This document shows positions 24,531 through 33,189 of a DNA stretch of 64,000 nucleotides, piece by piece. The translations under genes and the position numbers were made by a program. This DNA comes from Paenibacillus gallinarum (lineage in GTDB: Bacteria > Bacillota > Bacilli > Paenibacillales > Paenibacillaceae), in contig NZ_JACSQL010000001.1 of NCBI RefSeq assembly GCF_014836635.1, positions 310,001 through 374,000 on the forward strand. Reading direction: 5' to 3'. The notes below the pieces were generated by a model. That model made no database searches and was not told the DNA's origin. It saw nothing but the letters and a program-made list of their open reading frames with translations. Every line of letters starts with the position of its first letter. The first letter of the stretch is position 1.

Positions 24531-25757
24531 TTACGCTTTAAAATTATATAAAGGTTTAATAATCTCTACAATCTCCAGCGCATCCTTCGTATTCTCCAAA
24601 ATCTCCTCGATCGGTTTATAAGCCATAGGGGCTTCATCAAGCGTCTTGGTACTTACTGAGGAAGTCCACACATCACGCATTGTATCCTTAAAATCATTCA
24701 TATCAATGAGGTCTTTGGCACGTGAGCGGCTCATGAGTCTTCCAGCCCCATGGGGAGCAGAAAAGTTCCAATCCGGATTTCCTTTTCCAATCGCAATAAT
24801 GGAACCGTCACGCATATTGATCGGAATAATCACTTTTTCACCTTTTTTGGCTGAAATGGCACCCTTTCGAATGATCTTATCTTCTGGATTAATATAGTTA
24901 TGAATGGTAGTGAATTTATCTAATTTTTTGTAGTCGAGCTGCAAAAATTCAGCAATCGCTTTGGACATGCCCTGACGATTAAGCAAAGCAAACTCTTGTG
25001 CAGCATACATATCCTCTAGATATTCATCAGCCCCTGCACCTTCCAGAAACATCAGCGGTTTGGGCACTCTGTAGAGTTCCAGTTCCGCGTCATACTTTTG
25101 AATAACAGCTGGGATAGTGTCTACATCCCCAGAAGCACGTAATAAGCGAAGTTCTTCCTCGCGCTGCTCCATGAGCTCTTGTATCCGGCTTGTGCAATAA
25201 CGCTCTGCCTTTTTCTGATGGTAAGTCGCCACCTGGAGGCCCAGGTTCCGGCTTCCCGAGTGAATGACCAGAATTTTGTTGCCTTCCGAATCCACATTAA
25301 TTTCTATGAAATGATTGCCTCCGCCAAGAGAACCAATGCTTCGCTGATGTTTCTCATAGTCTGTACCTGTTTTCTTAGAGATTCGCTTGATCTGTTCCTG
25401 GAGAGCAGGTTTCTGCAGTTTATGCATCACCTTTTGATGGATGGAGTGACCATGTGGAACTTTGTGCCTGATAAAATGATCAAGTAGTGCAAAATCAATT
25501 TCTATTTTTCCAAGATAGGTTACCTCCATACCACATCCGATATCGACGCCGATGAGATTAGGAACGACCCGACCTTTTAATTGTTGAGTGTAGCCGATAA
25601 CACAACCTTTTCCGGCATGGGAGTCCGGCATGATACGAACTTTCGCTCCTTCAAAGGCTTTCTGATTGCATAGTTCAAGCACTTGGCCGTAGGCCGTTTC
25701 CTCTAGGTGTGATGTGAAAATTTTAGCTGTATTATACTTTCCGATCGCTTCAAACAT
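24531..25757 (-). CDS. rtcB: RNA-splicing ligase RtcB
   Basis: A 408-residue RtcB ligase that joins RNA 2',3'-cyclic phosphate (or 3'-phosphate) and 5'-OH ends using GTP and Mn. PDSHAGKGCVIG, GVDIGCGM (metal Cys), GSLGGGNHFIE and the guanylylation site SAPHGAGRLMSRS (His at about residue 336) are all intact. The length fits the family. The ATG follows a short Shine-Dalgarno-like AAGGAGA. It is 39 bases downstream of a pentapeptide-repeat gene in one probable operon. No archease, RtcA or RtcR-like gene is nearby, so the trigger for RNA repair is unknown. Confidence 0.95.
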   Translation of the reverse strand: MFEAIGKYNTAKIFTSHLEETAYGQVLELCNQKAFEGAKVRIMPDSHAGKGCVIGYTQQLKGRVVPNLIGVDIGCGMEVTYLGKIEIDFALLDHFIRHKVPHGHSIHQKVMHKLQKPALQEQIKRISKKTGTDYEKHQRSIGSLGGGNHFIEINVDSEGNKILVIHSGSRNLGLQVATYHQKKAERYCTSRIQELMEQREEELRLLRASGDVDTIPAVIQKYDAELELYRVPKPLMFLEGAGADEYLEDMYAAQEFALLNRQGMSKAIAEFLQLDYKKLDKFTTIHNYINPEDKIIRKGAISAKKGEKVIIPINMRDGSIIAIGKGNPDWNFSAPHGAGRLMSRSRAKDLIDMNDFKDTMRDVWTSSVSTKTLDEAPMAYKPIEEILENTKDALEIVEIIKPLYNFKA

Positions 25758-25796
25758 ACAAATTCTCCTTATGATTCTCTCGTTTGGTACGTAAGC

Positions 25797-26456
25797 TTAT
25801 TCTTTAATAACAAGTCCAAAAATCTTGGTGAATAGAATGGCCTGCGCTGGAGAAATAATACAACCTTGAAGATCTTCAAGCGTGGCACCCAAGTTAAAAA
25901 ATTCATTGTTACTGAGATCAATTCCCTTAAGGCTTGCTCCAGAGAACTGTGACTCGTTTAACATACAACGATCAAATTCTACCTTCGTGAATTCCGAATG
26001 ATAGAAGTCTGACTTCAGTAAAGAACAGTTTTCGAAAGATACCTGTTTCATGTTACTGAACCGGAACGTAGCATAATCACCTGCGCAGTCTTGAAATACG
26101 ATGTTCCGAAGAGTGGCAGCTGTGAGGTCCATCCCGATAATTTTGCAATGTTCGAATCGTACCCGGTGCAAAACAGACTCGTTAAAATCAATATTAGATA
26201 AGTCACAGTGAGAGAATACCACATCCGTTAGTTCTGCATTTGGAAAGGATACCTGGCTAAAAGTAACATGGCGAAATTGCATTTGATCAAAAAGGATCTT
26301 TTCAGCGGTAACATAGGATATTTCTTGTTCTTCGCATACCGACTGTACCCATTCCATCCGGTCGCTTATTATCGTGTTCGAGAGATCTAGTGTATTCAGT
26401 TGATGAGGCAGTTTAGGGCGAATGATTTTGAGTGGAGATTTTTCTGTATTCGTCAT
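25797..26456 (-). CDS. pentapeptide-repeat protein
   Basis: A 219-residue protein of which roughly residues 65-190 are pentapeptide repeats of the A(D/N)LxX form: VTFSQVSF, LTDVVFSHCDLSNIDF, VRFEHCKIIGMDLTAATL, VSFENCSLLKSDF and SLKGIDLSNNEF. These fold into a right-handed quadrilateral beta helix. The C-terminal PAQAILFTKIFGLVI is a capping helix seen in soluble family members such as those resembling B. subtilis YjbI-like proteins. Functions vary from DNA mimicry to scaffolding. The start has AGGAGG; it heads the operon with rtcB. Confidence 0.85.
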   Translation of the reverse strand: MTNTEKSPLKIIRPKLPHQLNTLDLSNTIISDRMEWVQSVCEEQEISYVTAEKILFDQMQFRHVTFSQVSFPNAELTDVVFSHCDLSNIDFNESVLHRVRFEHCKIIGMDLTAATLRNIVFQDCAGDYATFRFSNMKQVSFENCSLLKSDFYHSEFTKVEFDRCMLNESQFSGASLKGIDLSNNEFFNLGATLEDLQGCIISPAQAILFTKIFGLVIKE

Positions 26457-26596
26457 GGTAAAGTATTCCTCCTGCGATTTGATGTTTTATGTAAATAAAC
26501 CTGAGTTTATAGCAATAGAGAAGTGTGCCTTCAGGTATTGTAACAAAAACGAGATATCTTTTGATGAGTTAAATGTTCGTAAACGTGGTTTGTCTT

Positions 26597-26604
26597 GTTA
26601 TAAT
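26597..26604 (+). promoter_or_regulatory. extended -10 promoter upstream of the 26699 gene
   Basis: TTGTTATAAT gives an extended -10 (TGnTATAAT) with a perfect TATAAT at 26599-26604. No clear -35 is seen. The 5' leader would start near 26611 and contain the direct repeats at 26612-26647. Confidence 0.45.
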
Positions 26605-26611
26605 AGGGGTA

Positions 26612-26647
26612 ACGGAGCATGATAGCGAGTTATGACGGAGCACGATA
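26612..26647 (+). repeat. direct repeat in the 5' leader (ACGGAGCAYGATA, two copies)
   Basis: ACGGAGCATGATA at 26612 and ACGGAGCACGATA at 26635 differ at one base and start 23 bases apart, close to two helical turns. Their position just after the -10 makes an operator possible. Confidence 0.45.
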
Positions 26648-26698
26648 AACCGTGTTTTGATAGCTACGTTTATATTATAGATAGGGAGTGCTTGTGCA

Positions 26699-27241
26699 AT
26701 GAGACAACAATTTCTGATGAGTTCGTGGAAGACGGCGTCCAAGTTAGTATCGTCCTATTTTAAGAAAAGCTGGTCCATTCACGACTATCCTACCGAATAT
26801 AGACAGATATCTGGACAAGACGCGGGAGAGGAACAGCAGTTTCCTTGGGAAGCTCGAATCATTAACTGGTACTGGATGAGCGGAAAAGGACATACGAAGC
26901 AAGAAGCTTATAAGGCACTACAAGAGAATTTTATGGATTATCAGGCAAAAGGGAATGATCTGCCTAGACCAGGAAGTAAATCAGGAATGGTGTTTACTTC
27001 CGTCGATCAGATTAACTATTTAGAGCCAGAAGGCATTATTTTATTCAAAGAGATATTTGGATTGGATTATTACGGGATGTTCATATCGGATGATTCTACA
27101 TTGTATGATTTCTGTGATACAAAAGAAAAAGCCCAGCGGAAAATCGCCAAAATTCAGGAGAAGTATGGAATCCGGGTGGAGGATATTACAGGTCTGCGAA
27201 TTGTGGGTATTCTGGAACGTATGCGGGAAGCAGGCGTGTGA
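26699..27241 (+). CDS. hypothetical protein
   Basis: A 180-residue protein without membrane segment. The N-terminal half is basic and Trp/Tyr-rich (ARIINWYWMSGKGHTKQEAYKALQENFMDY), then GMVFTSVDQINYLEPEGIILFKEIFG and a C-terminal helical region with YDFCDTKEKAQRKIAKIQEKYGI. I do not recognise the family. The ATG follows GGGAG by about ten bases. It stands between the rtcB operon (divergent) and a Nudix gene 52 bases downstream, which could share its transcript. Confidence 0.65.
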   Translation: MRQQFLMSSWKTASKLVSSYFKKSWSIHDYPTEYRQISGQDAGEEQQFPWEARIINWYWMSGKGHTKQEAYKALQENFMDYQAKGNDLPRPGSKSGMVFTSVDQINYLEPEGIILFKEIFGLDYYGMFISDDSTLYDFCDTKEKAQRKIAKIQEKYGIRVEDITGLRIVGILERMREAGV

Positions 27242-27293
27242 GTGTTTTTATCATAAACGAAAAGATTATCTCATTATAAGGGGGATACTTCTA

Positions 27294-27776
27294 TTGCAGA
27301 TGCCAACACATATTGTGGCCGCAGGCGGAATTGTCGAAGATGAGAACAAACAAATCTTACTAGTTAAGACATTTCATGGCGGCTGGGTTTTTCCTGGTGG
27401 ACAAGTAGAGGTTGGAGAGAATCTCATGGATGGTCTACGAAGAGAAGTGGAAGAAGAGAGCGGAATTTCTACTCAGGTCATGCAGCTAATCGGCGTATAT
27501 TCCAATACAGGGATGTATAAGTGGCATGATGGGATAACAGACGTACCGACGAAGGTCATGTTTGATTTTATATGCAAGCCGGTCGGCGGGGAACTCCGCA
27601 CCTCGGTTGAAACTTCGGAAGTGAAGTGGGTAAAGAAAGATAAGGTTCTCGATTATATTACATCGGGAGCGATCCGTGCTCGGTATGAAGTGTACCTTGA
27701 ATACAAAGGGTCTGTCAGGTATATGGAGTATGTAACAAAACCAGAGTTTGTCATAAGGGAGAACCGAGATATTTAG
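27294..27776 (+). CDS. Nudix hydrolase
   Basis: A 160-residue Nudix protein: GGWVFPGGQVEVGENLMDGL leads into RREVEEESGI, a full G-x5-E-x7-REUxEExGU box. TTG 27294 is preferred over ATG 27300 because AAGGGGG lies nine bases before it, giving M-Q-M-PTHIVAAGG. The C-terminus (YVTKPEFVIRENRDI) is a short extension. Substrate unknown. It follows the hypothetical gene by 52 bases. Confidence 0.88.
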   Translation: MQMPTHIVAAGGIVEDENKQILLVKTFHGGWVFPGGQVEVGENLMDGLRREVEEESGISTQVMQLIGVYSNTGMYKWHDGITDVPTKVMFDFICKPVGGELRTSVETSEVKWVKKDKVLDYITSGAIRARYEVYLEYKGSVRYMEYVTKPEFVIRENRDI

Positions 27777-27887
27777 GGTTCCTCATATCCATACATATAA
27801 AAAAGTGAATAGTGATAACGGTTATGTTCTTATTTTCATCCATGTTCTCATATCCTATATACATAACGCTTTGCATCTGTAATGAAT

Positions 27888-27934
27888 AAAAAACCCGGTC
27901 TTCAAGATTTTAATATCTTAAGTCGGGTTTTTAT
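27888..27934 (+). terminator. rho-independent terminator
   Basis: AAACCCGGTCTTCAAGAT pairs imperfectly with ATCTTAAGTCGGGTTT, followed by TTTTATCG. The 27777-27976 gap holds nothing else I can see. Confidence 0.75.
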
Positions 27935-27976
27935 CGTTTTTTGCTCTGATCCTAAAAAAGTTCAGGAGGTAGGATT

Positions 27977-28279
27977 ATGTTTGTAAAAATGTATATCTAT
28001 CATGTGAACCTTGCCCGAATTGCAGAATATGAAAAAATAATGGAGCGAGCTGACAAGCTGTATAAACGGTATGTGAACTATGAACTTTTTTATATGGAAA
28101 GTGAAGAAGAACCCGGGAAATTCATTGAAGTACAGACGTATGCCTCAGAGGAGTTATATGAGATAGGTCATAAGTTAATTAACAAAGATCCTGAGTTCAT
28201 GGATCTATACCAATCTTTTGAAGCCGTACTGGCACCGAATAACAAGGAGATCCACGAAGAGACACTACGAGATCATTGA
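27977..28279 (+). CDS. small dimeric alpha-beta-barrel-like protein
   Basis: A 100-residue protein with the look of an ABM/EthD-type ferredoxin-like fold: MFVKMYIYHVNLARIAEYEKIMERADKLY is a first beta-alpha unit and KFIEVQTYASEELYEIGHKL a second. No catalytic residue is recognisable, so it may bind a small ligand or be structural. AGGAGG precedes the ATG by seven bases. Confidence 0.6.
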   Translation: MFVKMYIYHVNLARIAEYEKIMERADKLYKRYVNYELFYMESEEEPGKFIEVQTYASEELYEIGHKLINKDPEFMDLYQSFEAVLAPNNKEIHEETLRDH

Positions 28280-28330
28280 ACCGAATAGAAGTTATAGGAT
28301 AGAAATCTATGAGAATATTATATCGGAAGA

Positions 28331-28355
28331 GTTTAATAATTTATGAGACGGTTAA
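28331..28355 (+). promoter_or_regulatory. possible SigB-like promoter of the gsiB-like gene
   Basis: GTTTAA, 13 bases, GGTTAA, about 65 bases before the start codon. GTTTAA matches the SigB -35 consensus exactly; GGTTAA departs from GGGTAT. It mirrors the element at 502-527. In B. subtilis gsiB is a model SigB target. Confidence 0.35.
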
Positions 28356-28420
28356 TTAATAGACATGCGGGAGGTAAGATTACTTCCTGTAAACGAATCC
28401 AACATAAGGAGTGATTTCAA

Positions 28421-28750
28421 ATGGCAAATGACAATCGAAATGACAAAATGAGCCGCGAGGAAGCAGGACGTATGGGTGGAGAAGCAACAGCAAAAAATCA
28501 TGATAAGGAATTCTACCAAGAGATTGGCGAAAAGGGTGGAGAGGCTACATCCAAAAATCATGATAAAGAGTTCTACCAAGAGATTGGCGAAAAAGGTGGA
28601 GAAGCTACATCCAAAAACCATGATAAAGAGTTCTATCAAGAAATTGGCCAGAAGGGCGGAGAAGCCCGCGGCAACTCTAATAATGATGGTAAAATGAGCC
28701 GGGAAGAAGCAGGTCGTAAGGGTGGACAAGCACGTTCTCGCTCGAAATAA
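28421..28750 (+). CDS. gsiB: GsiB-like general stress protein (KGG repeats)
   Basis: A 109-residue hydrophilic protein very like B. subtilis GsiB. It is flanked by KMSREEAGR(M/K)GG at both ends and has three 20-residue repeats of the form KNHDKEFYQEIGEKGGEATS. Such KGG-repeat, LEA-like hydrophilins protect cells under glucose starvation, heat, salt or ethanol stress in B. subtilis. Repeats 2 and 3 are nearly identical at the DNA level, which allows change in copy number. AAGGAG before the ATG. B. subtilis GsiB is longer, with five repeats, so this copy is a shorter form. Confidence 0.92.
   Translation: MANDNRNDKMSREEAGRMGGEATAKNHDKEFYQEIGEKGGEATSKNHDKEFYQEIGEKGGEATSKNHDKEFYQEIGQKGGEARGNSNNDGKMSREEAGRKGGQARSRSK
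28493..28672 (+). repeat. 60-bp tandem repeat inside gsiB, three units
   Basis: Units begin near 28493, 28552 and 28612 with AAAAATCATGATAARG or AAAAACCATGATAAAG and encode KNHDKEFYQEIGxKGGEATS. Period 60 bases, in frame, so unit gain or loss would keep the frame. Confidence 0.9.
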
Positions 28751-28828
28751 TGGACTTCTGAAATCAATCTAATATGAGTATAATTTACTGGGTTACTTGA
28801 GATATAAAATAATTAATGTTGCTTAACT

Positions 28829-28874
28829 AGTAAGAGGATGGCTTCTGATAACAATCGGGGGTCATCCTCTTACT
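28829..28874 (+). terminator. hairpin after gsiB
   Basis: AGTAAGAGGATG pairs perfectly with CATCCTCTTACT across a 22-base loop; the T-run after it is weak, so termination is likely but not certain. Confidence 0.6.
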
Positions 28875-28912
28875 CGTGTTTGTTGGAAGATAAAGTTCTC
28901 TATATTATTTTA

Positions 28913-28926
28913 TGAAAGCGTTTAAT
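28913..28926 (+). promoter_or_regulatory. cre box upstream of the sugar-sensing operon
   Basis: TGAAAGCGTTTAAT fits the CcpA consensus TGWAARCGYTWNCW at 13 of 14 positions and lies 52 bases before the binding-protein start. Confidence 0.6.
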
Positions 28927-28977
28927 CGTAGGTGGTGGTAAAATAAGGTTGGATATGAGGAGGTGGCATAAATCACA

Positions 28978-29991
28978 ATGAAAAAGATGCTGTTTGTATA
29001 TGGACTTTTAATATTCGCCTTTTTAATTTACGTCTTTCAATATATGTCAGAAGATAACAAACAGGGAGATCCAGCAGGTATGGGATTAAGAGGCGAGATC
29101 TCGGAGAGGTATGTCATGATCACCTTTCAATCGGGGCTTGAATATTGGAAAAGCGTACTTAAAGGCTTTGAAGATGCCGCGGATGCTATGAATGTATCCA
29201 TCGAATATAGGGGAGCAACCAATTACGATATTCATGAACAGATTACCGTACTGGAGCAGGCTATTGCCAAAAAACCGGCAGGGATTGCGCTCTCCGCTAT
29301 GAATTCCCATGCCCTTACAGCCGTCATTAATCGTGCGGTGGATGAAGGAATTCCCGTCGTGTTATTCGACGCAGGAGCTCCTAATAGCAAGGCACACTCC
29401 CTGTTGGCCACGAACAATTACAATGCGGGAGCGACTGCTGCCAAACAGATGTCTGAGCTCATTGGCGGACAAGGAGAAGTTGCGGTTATTACCTTGCCTG
29501 GACAACAGAATCATATCGAACGGACCCAAGGATTTACGGAGACAATGAAAGAGTCCTATCCGGATATCGAGGTCGTTGATACGGTGGATGGTAAAGGACG
29601 TATAGAAGTTTCAAGACAACAAACGGAAGAGCTGCTGGGAAAGCATCCTAATCTTGCGGGGATTTTTATTACGGAAGCAACTGGGGGTGTTGGCGTTGGA
29701 GAAGTGGTTAAAGCGCGTATGGAAGCAAACAAGAGTAGAGTTCAAATTATAAGTTTCGACACCAATAAAGGAACGCTCGATATGATTCAGGATGGGACCA
29801 TATCTGCAAGCATTGCTCAAGGAACCTGGAATATGGGGTATTGGTCTTTACAATACCTGTTTCATCTGCACCACGAGCTGACGACTCCGGCACCTTCCGC
29901 TACCGATGTAGTATCTCCGCTTCCGGTACTGGTAGATACGGGGATTAATGTCGTGAACAAGCAGAATGTGGAGCAGTATTATGCGAAGTAA
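28978..29991 (+). CDS. membrane-anchored sugar-binding protein (XylFII-like sensor)
   Basis: A 337-residue periplasmic-binding-type protein (Peripl_BP_4). The N-terminal helix MLFVYGLLIFAFLIYVF has no cleavage or lipobox, so it stays anchored. ERYVMITFQSGLEYWKSVLKG opens the first lobe, and GEVAVITLPGQQNHIERTQGF sits in the interlobe region. It lies directly upstream of a YesM/LytS-type kinase and a YesN-type regulator, with the kinase start overlapping its stop. In clostridia this arrangement (XylFII-LytS-YesN) senses sugar through the binding protein. The ligand here is unknown. Confidence 0.85.
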   Translation: MKKMLFVYGLLIFAFLIYVFQYMSEDNKQGDPAGMGLRGEISERYVMITFQSGLEYWKSVLKGFEDAADAMNVSIEYRGATNYDIHEQITVLEQAIAKKPAGIALSAMNSHALTAVINRAVDEGIPVVLFDAGAPNSKAHSLLATNNYNAGATAAKQMSELIGGQGEVAVITLPGQQNHIERTQGFTETMKESYPDIEVVDTVDGKGRIEVSRQQTEELLGKHPNLAGIFITEATGGVGVGEVVKARMEANKSRVQIISFDTNKGTLDMIQDGTISASIAQGTWNMGYWSLQYLFHLHHELTTPAPSATDVVSPLPVLVDTGINVVNKQNVEQYYAK

Positions 29992-31843
29992 GAAGAAGGC
30001 TATGCCTTCATGGAAGCAGCTGCGATTTAGTCAAATGCCGCTAAGATATCAGCTTTCGATTCTATTTTTATTGATTGGTATTGTCCCTGCTCTTGGGCTT
30101 GGTGTGCTCGTAAACTTTACAGTTGATCGAATTGTAGAAAGGCAGGTAGAAGACAACACGCTCCAATTGATCGGAAAAGTGAATCAATCCCTTGATAAAT
30201 CGATTGATAATCTGCAAAGCATTACATATCTTGCTGAATTCGATGAGGATGTCCAAACGTTTATCAAAGAAAGCGGAAATGAGAGAGATCCACGTCAGTT
30301 AACCGAAAATATGAGTACCTTCTTTCAGGGCTTCACAACATTGTATCCAGAAATAGCTGGAATAATGGTCGTCAATTCTCAAGGAGCTTATCTGAGCAAT
30401 GAGATGTATGCATACAACGATGCAGATCTGACGGAAGAAGAGTGGTTCAAACAAGCAGCGGGGCAGAAGGGAATATTTACGGTTATCGGACATCCCGGTA
30501 AGCGAAGTGTAACGACACATGTAAATTATACGCCTGAGGAAGTCGTCTCTGTGGCTAGAGCCTTTGTTGATTCGGAGACACAGGATATTAAGGGAGTCAT
30601 ATTAATCGATCTAAAGCTGCGCTCACTATCGGGGATTGCTCGAGATATTACACTAGGCAAAAATGGGTATCTGATGATTCTGGATGAGGAAGGGGAAAAG
30701 ATTTATGCACCTGAGAATTCCGTTCTTAGGCATTTCAATCCTTCCTGGTTTGACGACAATTCTTCTGGAACGTTTAACAAGCAAATTGGAAACGAAAACT
30801 ATCAATTTCAATATCAGACCTCATCCTATACAGGATGGCGAACGATCGGGGTATTTGATACGGGAGATGCGGCACTTGCCGTCCGAGAAATTCATTTTTA
30901 TGTGGTCTGCTACTTATTTATTGTCTGCATGTTTGGTTTAACGGCGGCTTATGTGCTGTCGCAGTCGATCTCAAGGCCTATCCATCATCTGATGTCTTTG
31001 ATGCAAAAAGCGGAAAAGGGAGACATGACCCTGCGCTATTTAGGCAATAGGGGGGATGAGGTTGGACAGCTAGGTATCAGCTTTAACCGTATGCTCCAAG
31101 AGATTAAAAAGCTGATGGCAATCAATCGGCAGAAGGAGAAACAAAAGCAGGAGGCAGAGCTACGGAGTCTCACGGCGCATATTAAACCGCATTTTTTATA
31201 TAACACCCTAGATACGATCCACTGGATGGCACGTAAGCAGGGAGCAGATGATGTGTCCGTTATGATCCAGTCTTTATCGAAATTGTTCCGGATTGGGCTT
31301 AGTAAAGGAAGCAATATGATTCCATTATCCCAAGAGATAGAACACATCTCTAGCTATCTGCAAATTCAAAAAACACGTTATCGGGACCGGGTAGAGTGTC
31401 ACATAGATATCAAGGAGGACGAGCTTCATTGTTATGTTGTTAAGCTGATGCTGCAGCCTTTGGTAGAAAATGCGATATATCATGGAATCAAGGCTAGACG
31501 CGGTGCAGGTACGATTTTAATTAAAGTCAGGAAGCAAGGAGAAGCATTGATCATTACGGTATCCGATAACGGAGCGGGAATGGATGAAGACTGGCTTCAA
31601 CATTTACGAAAGCAACTAGAGGATCCTTTGGCAACACTAGAAACGCATAATGAGGAGCAGCTACCAGGACGGAGCTATGGGTTACTCAATATACAGGCCA
31701 GAATCCAGCTCACATTCGGACCGCCCTATGGCATTGCACTAGATAGCACGCAAGGAGAAGGGACGAAAGTAACGATCATACATCCCTTATTAACGAAACC
31801 GCAAGTTATGTTAGATCATGCGATGGAGGAAGAAGAGAGATGA
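29981..31843 (+). CDS. sensor histidine kinase, YesM/LytS-type
   Basis: A 620-residue membrane kinase: helix at about 26-48, an extracytoplasmic cache-like domain to about 300, helix at about 305-327, HAMP at 328-380, and a HisKA_7-type catalytic core. The phosphoacceptor is His404 in HIKPHFLYNTLD; QPLVENAIYHGI is the N box and SDNGAGM the G box. ATG 29981 overlaps the binding-protein stop by 11 bases with TGGAG upstream. It phosphorylates the regulator it overlaps by four bases. Confidence 0.93.
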   Translation: MRSKKKAMPSWKQLRFSQMPLRYQLSILFLLIGIVPALGLGVLVNFTVDRIVERQVEDNTLQLIGKVNQSLDKSIDNLQSITYLAEFDEDVQTFIKESGNERDPRQLTENMSTFFQGFTTLYPEIAGIMVVNSQGAYLSNEMYAYNDADLTEEEWFKQAAGQKGIFTVIGHPGKRSVTTHVNYTPEEVVSVARAFVDSETQDIKGVILIDLKLRSLSGIARDITLGKNGYLMILDEEGEKIYAPENSVLRHFNPSWFDDNSSGTFNKQIGNENYQFQYQTSSYTGWRTIGVFDTGDAALAVREIHFYVVCYLFIVCMFGLTAAYVLSQSISRPIHHLMSLMQKAEKGDMTLRYLGNRGDEVGQLGISFNRMLQEIKKLMAINRQKEKQKQEAELRSLTAHIKPHFLYNTLDTIHWMARKQGADDVSVMIQSLSKLFRIGLSKGSNMIPLSQEIEHISSYLQIQKTRYRDRVECHIDIKEDELHCYVVKLMLQPLVENAIYHGIKARRGAGTILIKVRKQGEALIITVSDNGAGMDEDWLQHLRKQLEDPLATLETHNEEQLPGRSYGLLNIQARIQLTFGPPYGIALDSTQGEGTKVTIIHPLLTKPQVMLDHAMEEEER

Positions 31844-33054
31844 AGCACCCTTATCAGGTTCTGATTGCAGATGATGAGCCCATTATTCGCGAAGGTATTC
31901 ACGATTCTATAGACTGGTACTCACTGGGGATGGAAGTAATGGGGCTTGCCGAAGACGGTGCAGAAGCGCTCGAAATGACGGAACGGCAGGCAGCCGATAT
32001 CGTACTCGTTGATATGAATATGCCCATTATGGATGGGATAACGTTTATTCAATCGCTTCGTGAGAAAAATCTGGATTCAAGATGTGTAATCATTACGGGA
32101 TACGATGAGTTCGGTTATGCCCAGAAAGCGATAGGGCTTGGCGTAGATGAATATATTCTAAAACCGGTAGATCCGGTCGAACTGGAAAAAGTGCTTCGCC
32201 GCATCAAATTGTCACTTGATGAGAAGCTGAAGCAACGAGAAGAACAGGAAGCAGCGAGTGAGCATTTGAAGAAGAAAAGAGAGATCCTGCGTGAACAATT
32301 AGGTCAGGAATGGATTCAAGGAAGACTCAGCGAAGGAGAAATTATCAGTCAGTTACATCTGTTGGCCCTTCCTTCTACGCAACCTGTCAACCTTCTTGTT
32401 ATTCGCTGGCCGGAGATGCCCACAACGAGGGGCTTGTTAACAGAAAGAGATCGACAACTCTATATGTATGCGGTAAAAAATATAACCGAAGAGCTGCTTG
32501 GAAGTGGCAGTGCTTTGATCTTTAAATACGCAGATGACCTGATTGTGGGCATTACGTGGGTTCAGATTGCTCCTGAGCTTCTGATGAGACTGGAGGATGC
32601 GGCAAAAGGAAGCTTGGGGATTACCGTTCATACTGCTTGTGAAGAAGCGGGAGGTACATTACTCGACATTCCACATGCTTACCAGCGGATCAAGGATAAC
32701 ATCTATCAGGAAGCATCCCTATCACCGCTGGTTCGCAGAGCCCGGCATTATTTACTGGAGCATTTCCATGACCAAGCATTAACCTTGGAATTGGCTGCGA
32801 GCGAACTTTCCGTTTCGCCTGTATATCTGAGCCGAATGCTAAAAAAAGAATTGGGGGATTCCTTTATTTCTTTGTTGACGGGGATTCGAATTCGCAAAGC
32901 CATTCAGCTTCTCAACGGTACCGAGCTTAGTATTCATGAGATTGCGGAGCAGACGGGTTATGAGAGTCAGCATTACTTTAGTACCGCCTTTAAAAAAGTG
33001 ATCGGGATCTCACCTAATAAATACCGTAAAGGAGAGGCTTTTCAAAATGAATGA
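31840..33054 (+). CDS. response regulator with AraC-type output, YesN-type
   Basis: A 404-residue regulator. A receiver domain at residues 1-125 holds acidic pocket Asp11/Asp12, phosphoacceptor Asp58 in LVDMNMPIMDG, and Lys in YILKPVD. Residues 305-400 form two AraC helix-turn-helices: LTLELAASELSVSPVYLSRML and IHEIAEQTGYESQHYFSTAF. ATGA overlap with the kinase. It most likely activates the chvE-mmsA-mmsB operon that starts 243 bases later; no binding site was identified with confidence. Confidence 0.94.
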   Translation: MKHPYQVLIADDEPIIREGIHDSIDWYSLGMEVMGLAEDGAEALEMTERQAADIVLVDMNMPIMDGITFIQSLREKNLDSRCVIITGYDEFGYAQKAIGLGVDEYILKPVDPVELEKVLRRIKLSLDEKLKQREEQEAASEHLKKKREILREQLGQEWIQGRLSEGEIISQLHLLALPSTQPVNLLVIRWPEMPTTRGLLTERDRQLYMYAVKNITEELLGSGSALIFKYADDLIVGITWVQIAPELLMRLEDAAKGSLGITVHTACEEAGGTLLDIPHAYQRIKDNIYQEASLSPLVRRARHYLLEHFHDQALTLELAASELSVSPVYLSRMLKKELGDSFISLLTGIRIRKAIQLLNGTELSIHEIAEQTGYESQHYFSTAFKKVIGISPNKYRKGEAFQNE

Positions 33055-33094
33055 ACGAGCCTCAGCTGTGTATTCATCGACTTGTAATCTTTAC

Positions 33095-33122
33095 AAAAGG
33101 ACGCCGTGAGGCGTTCTTTTTT
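33095..33122 (+). terminator. rho-independent terminator after the regulator gene
   Basis: GGACGCC, loop GTGA, GGCGTTC, then TTTTTT. This separates the sensory operon from the transport operon. Confidence 0.85.
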
Positions 33123-33189
33123 ATGTTATGAAAGGTTTGATTTTTATAAAAATGGTTGTAAATGTGCAAAGACGTAATTTTTACTGGGG

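Noticed and set aside
28493..28672. Regular 60-bp repeats that might be a CRISPR array
   Set aside because: The repeats are contiguous without spacers, in frame and encode the known KGG repeats of GsiB.
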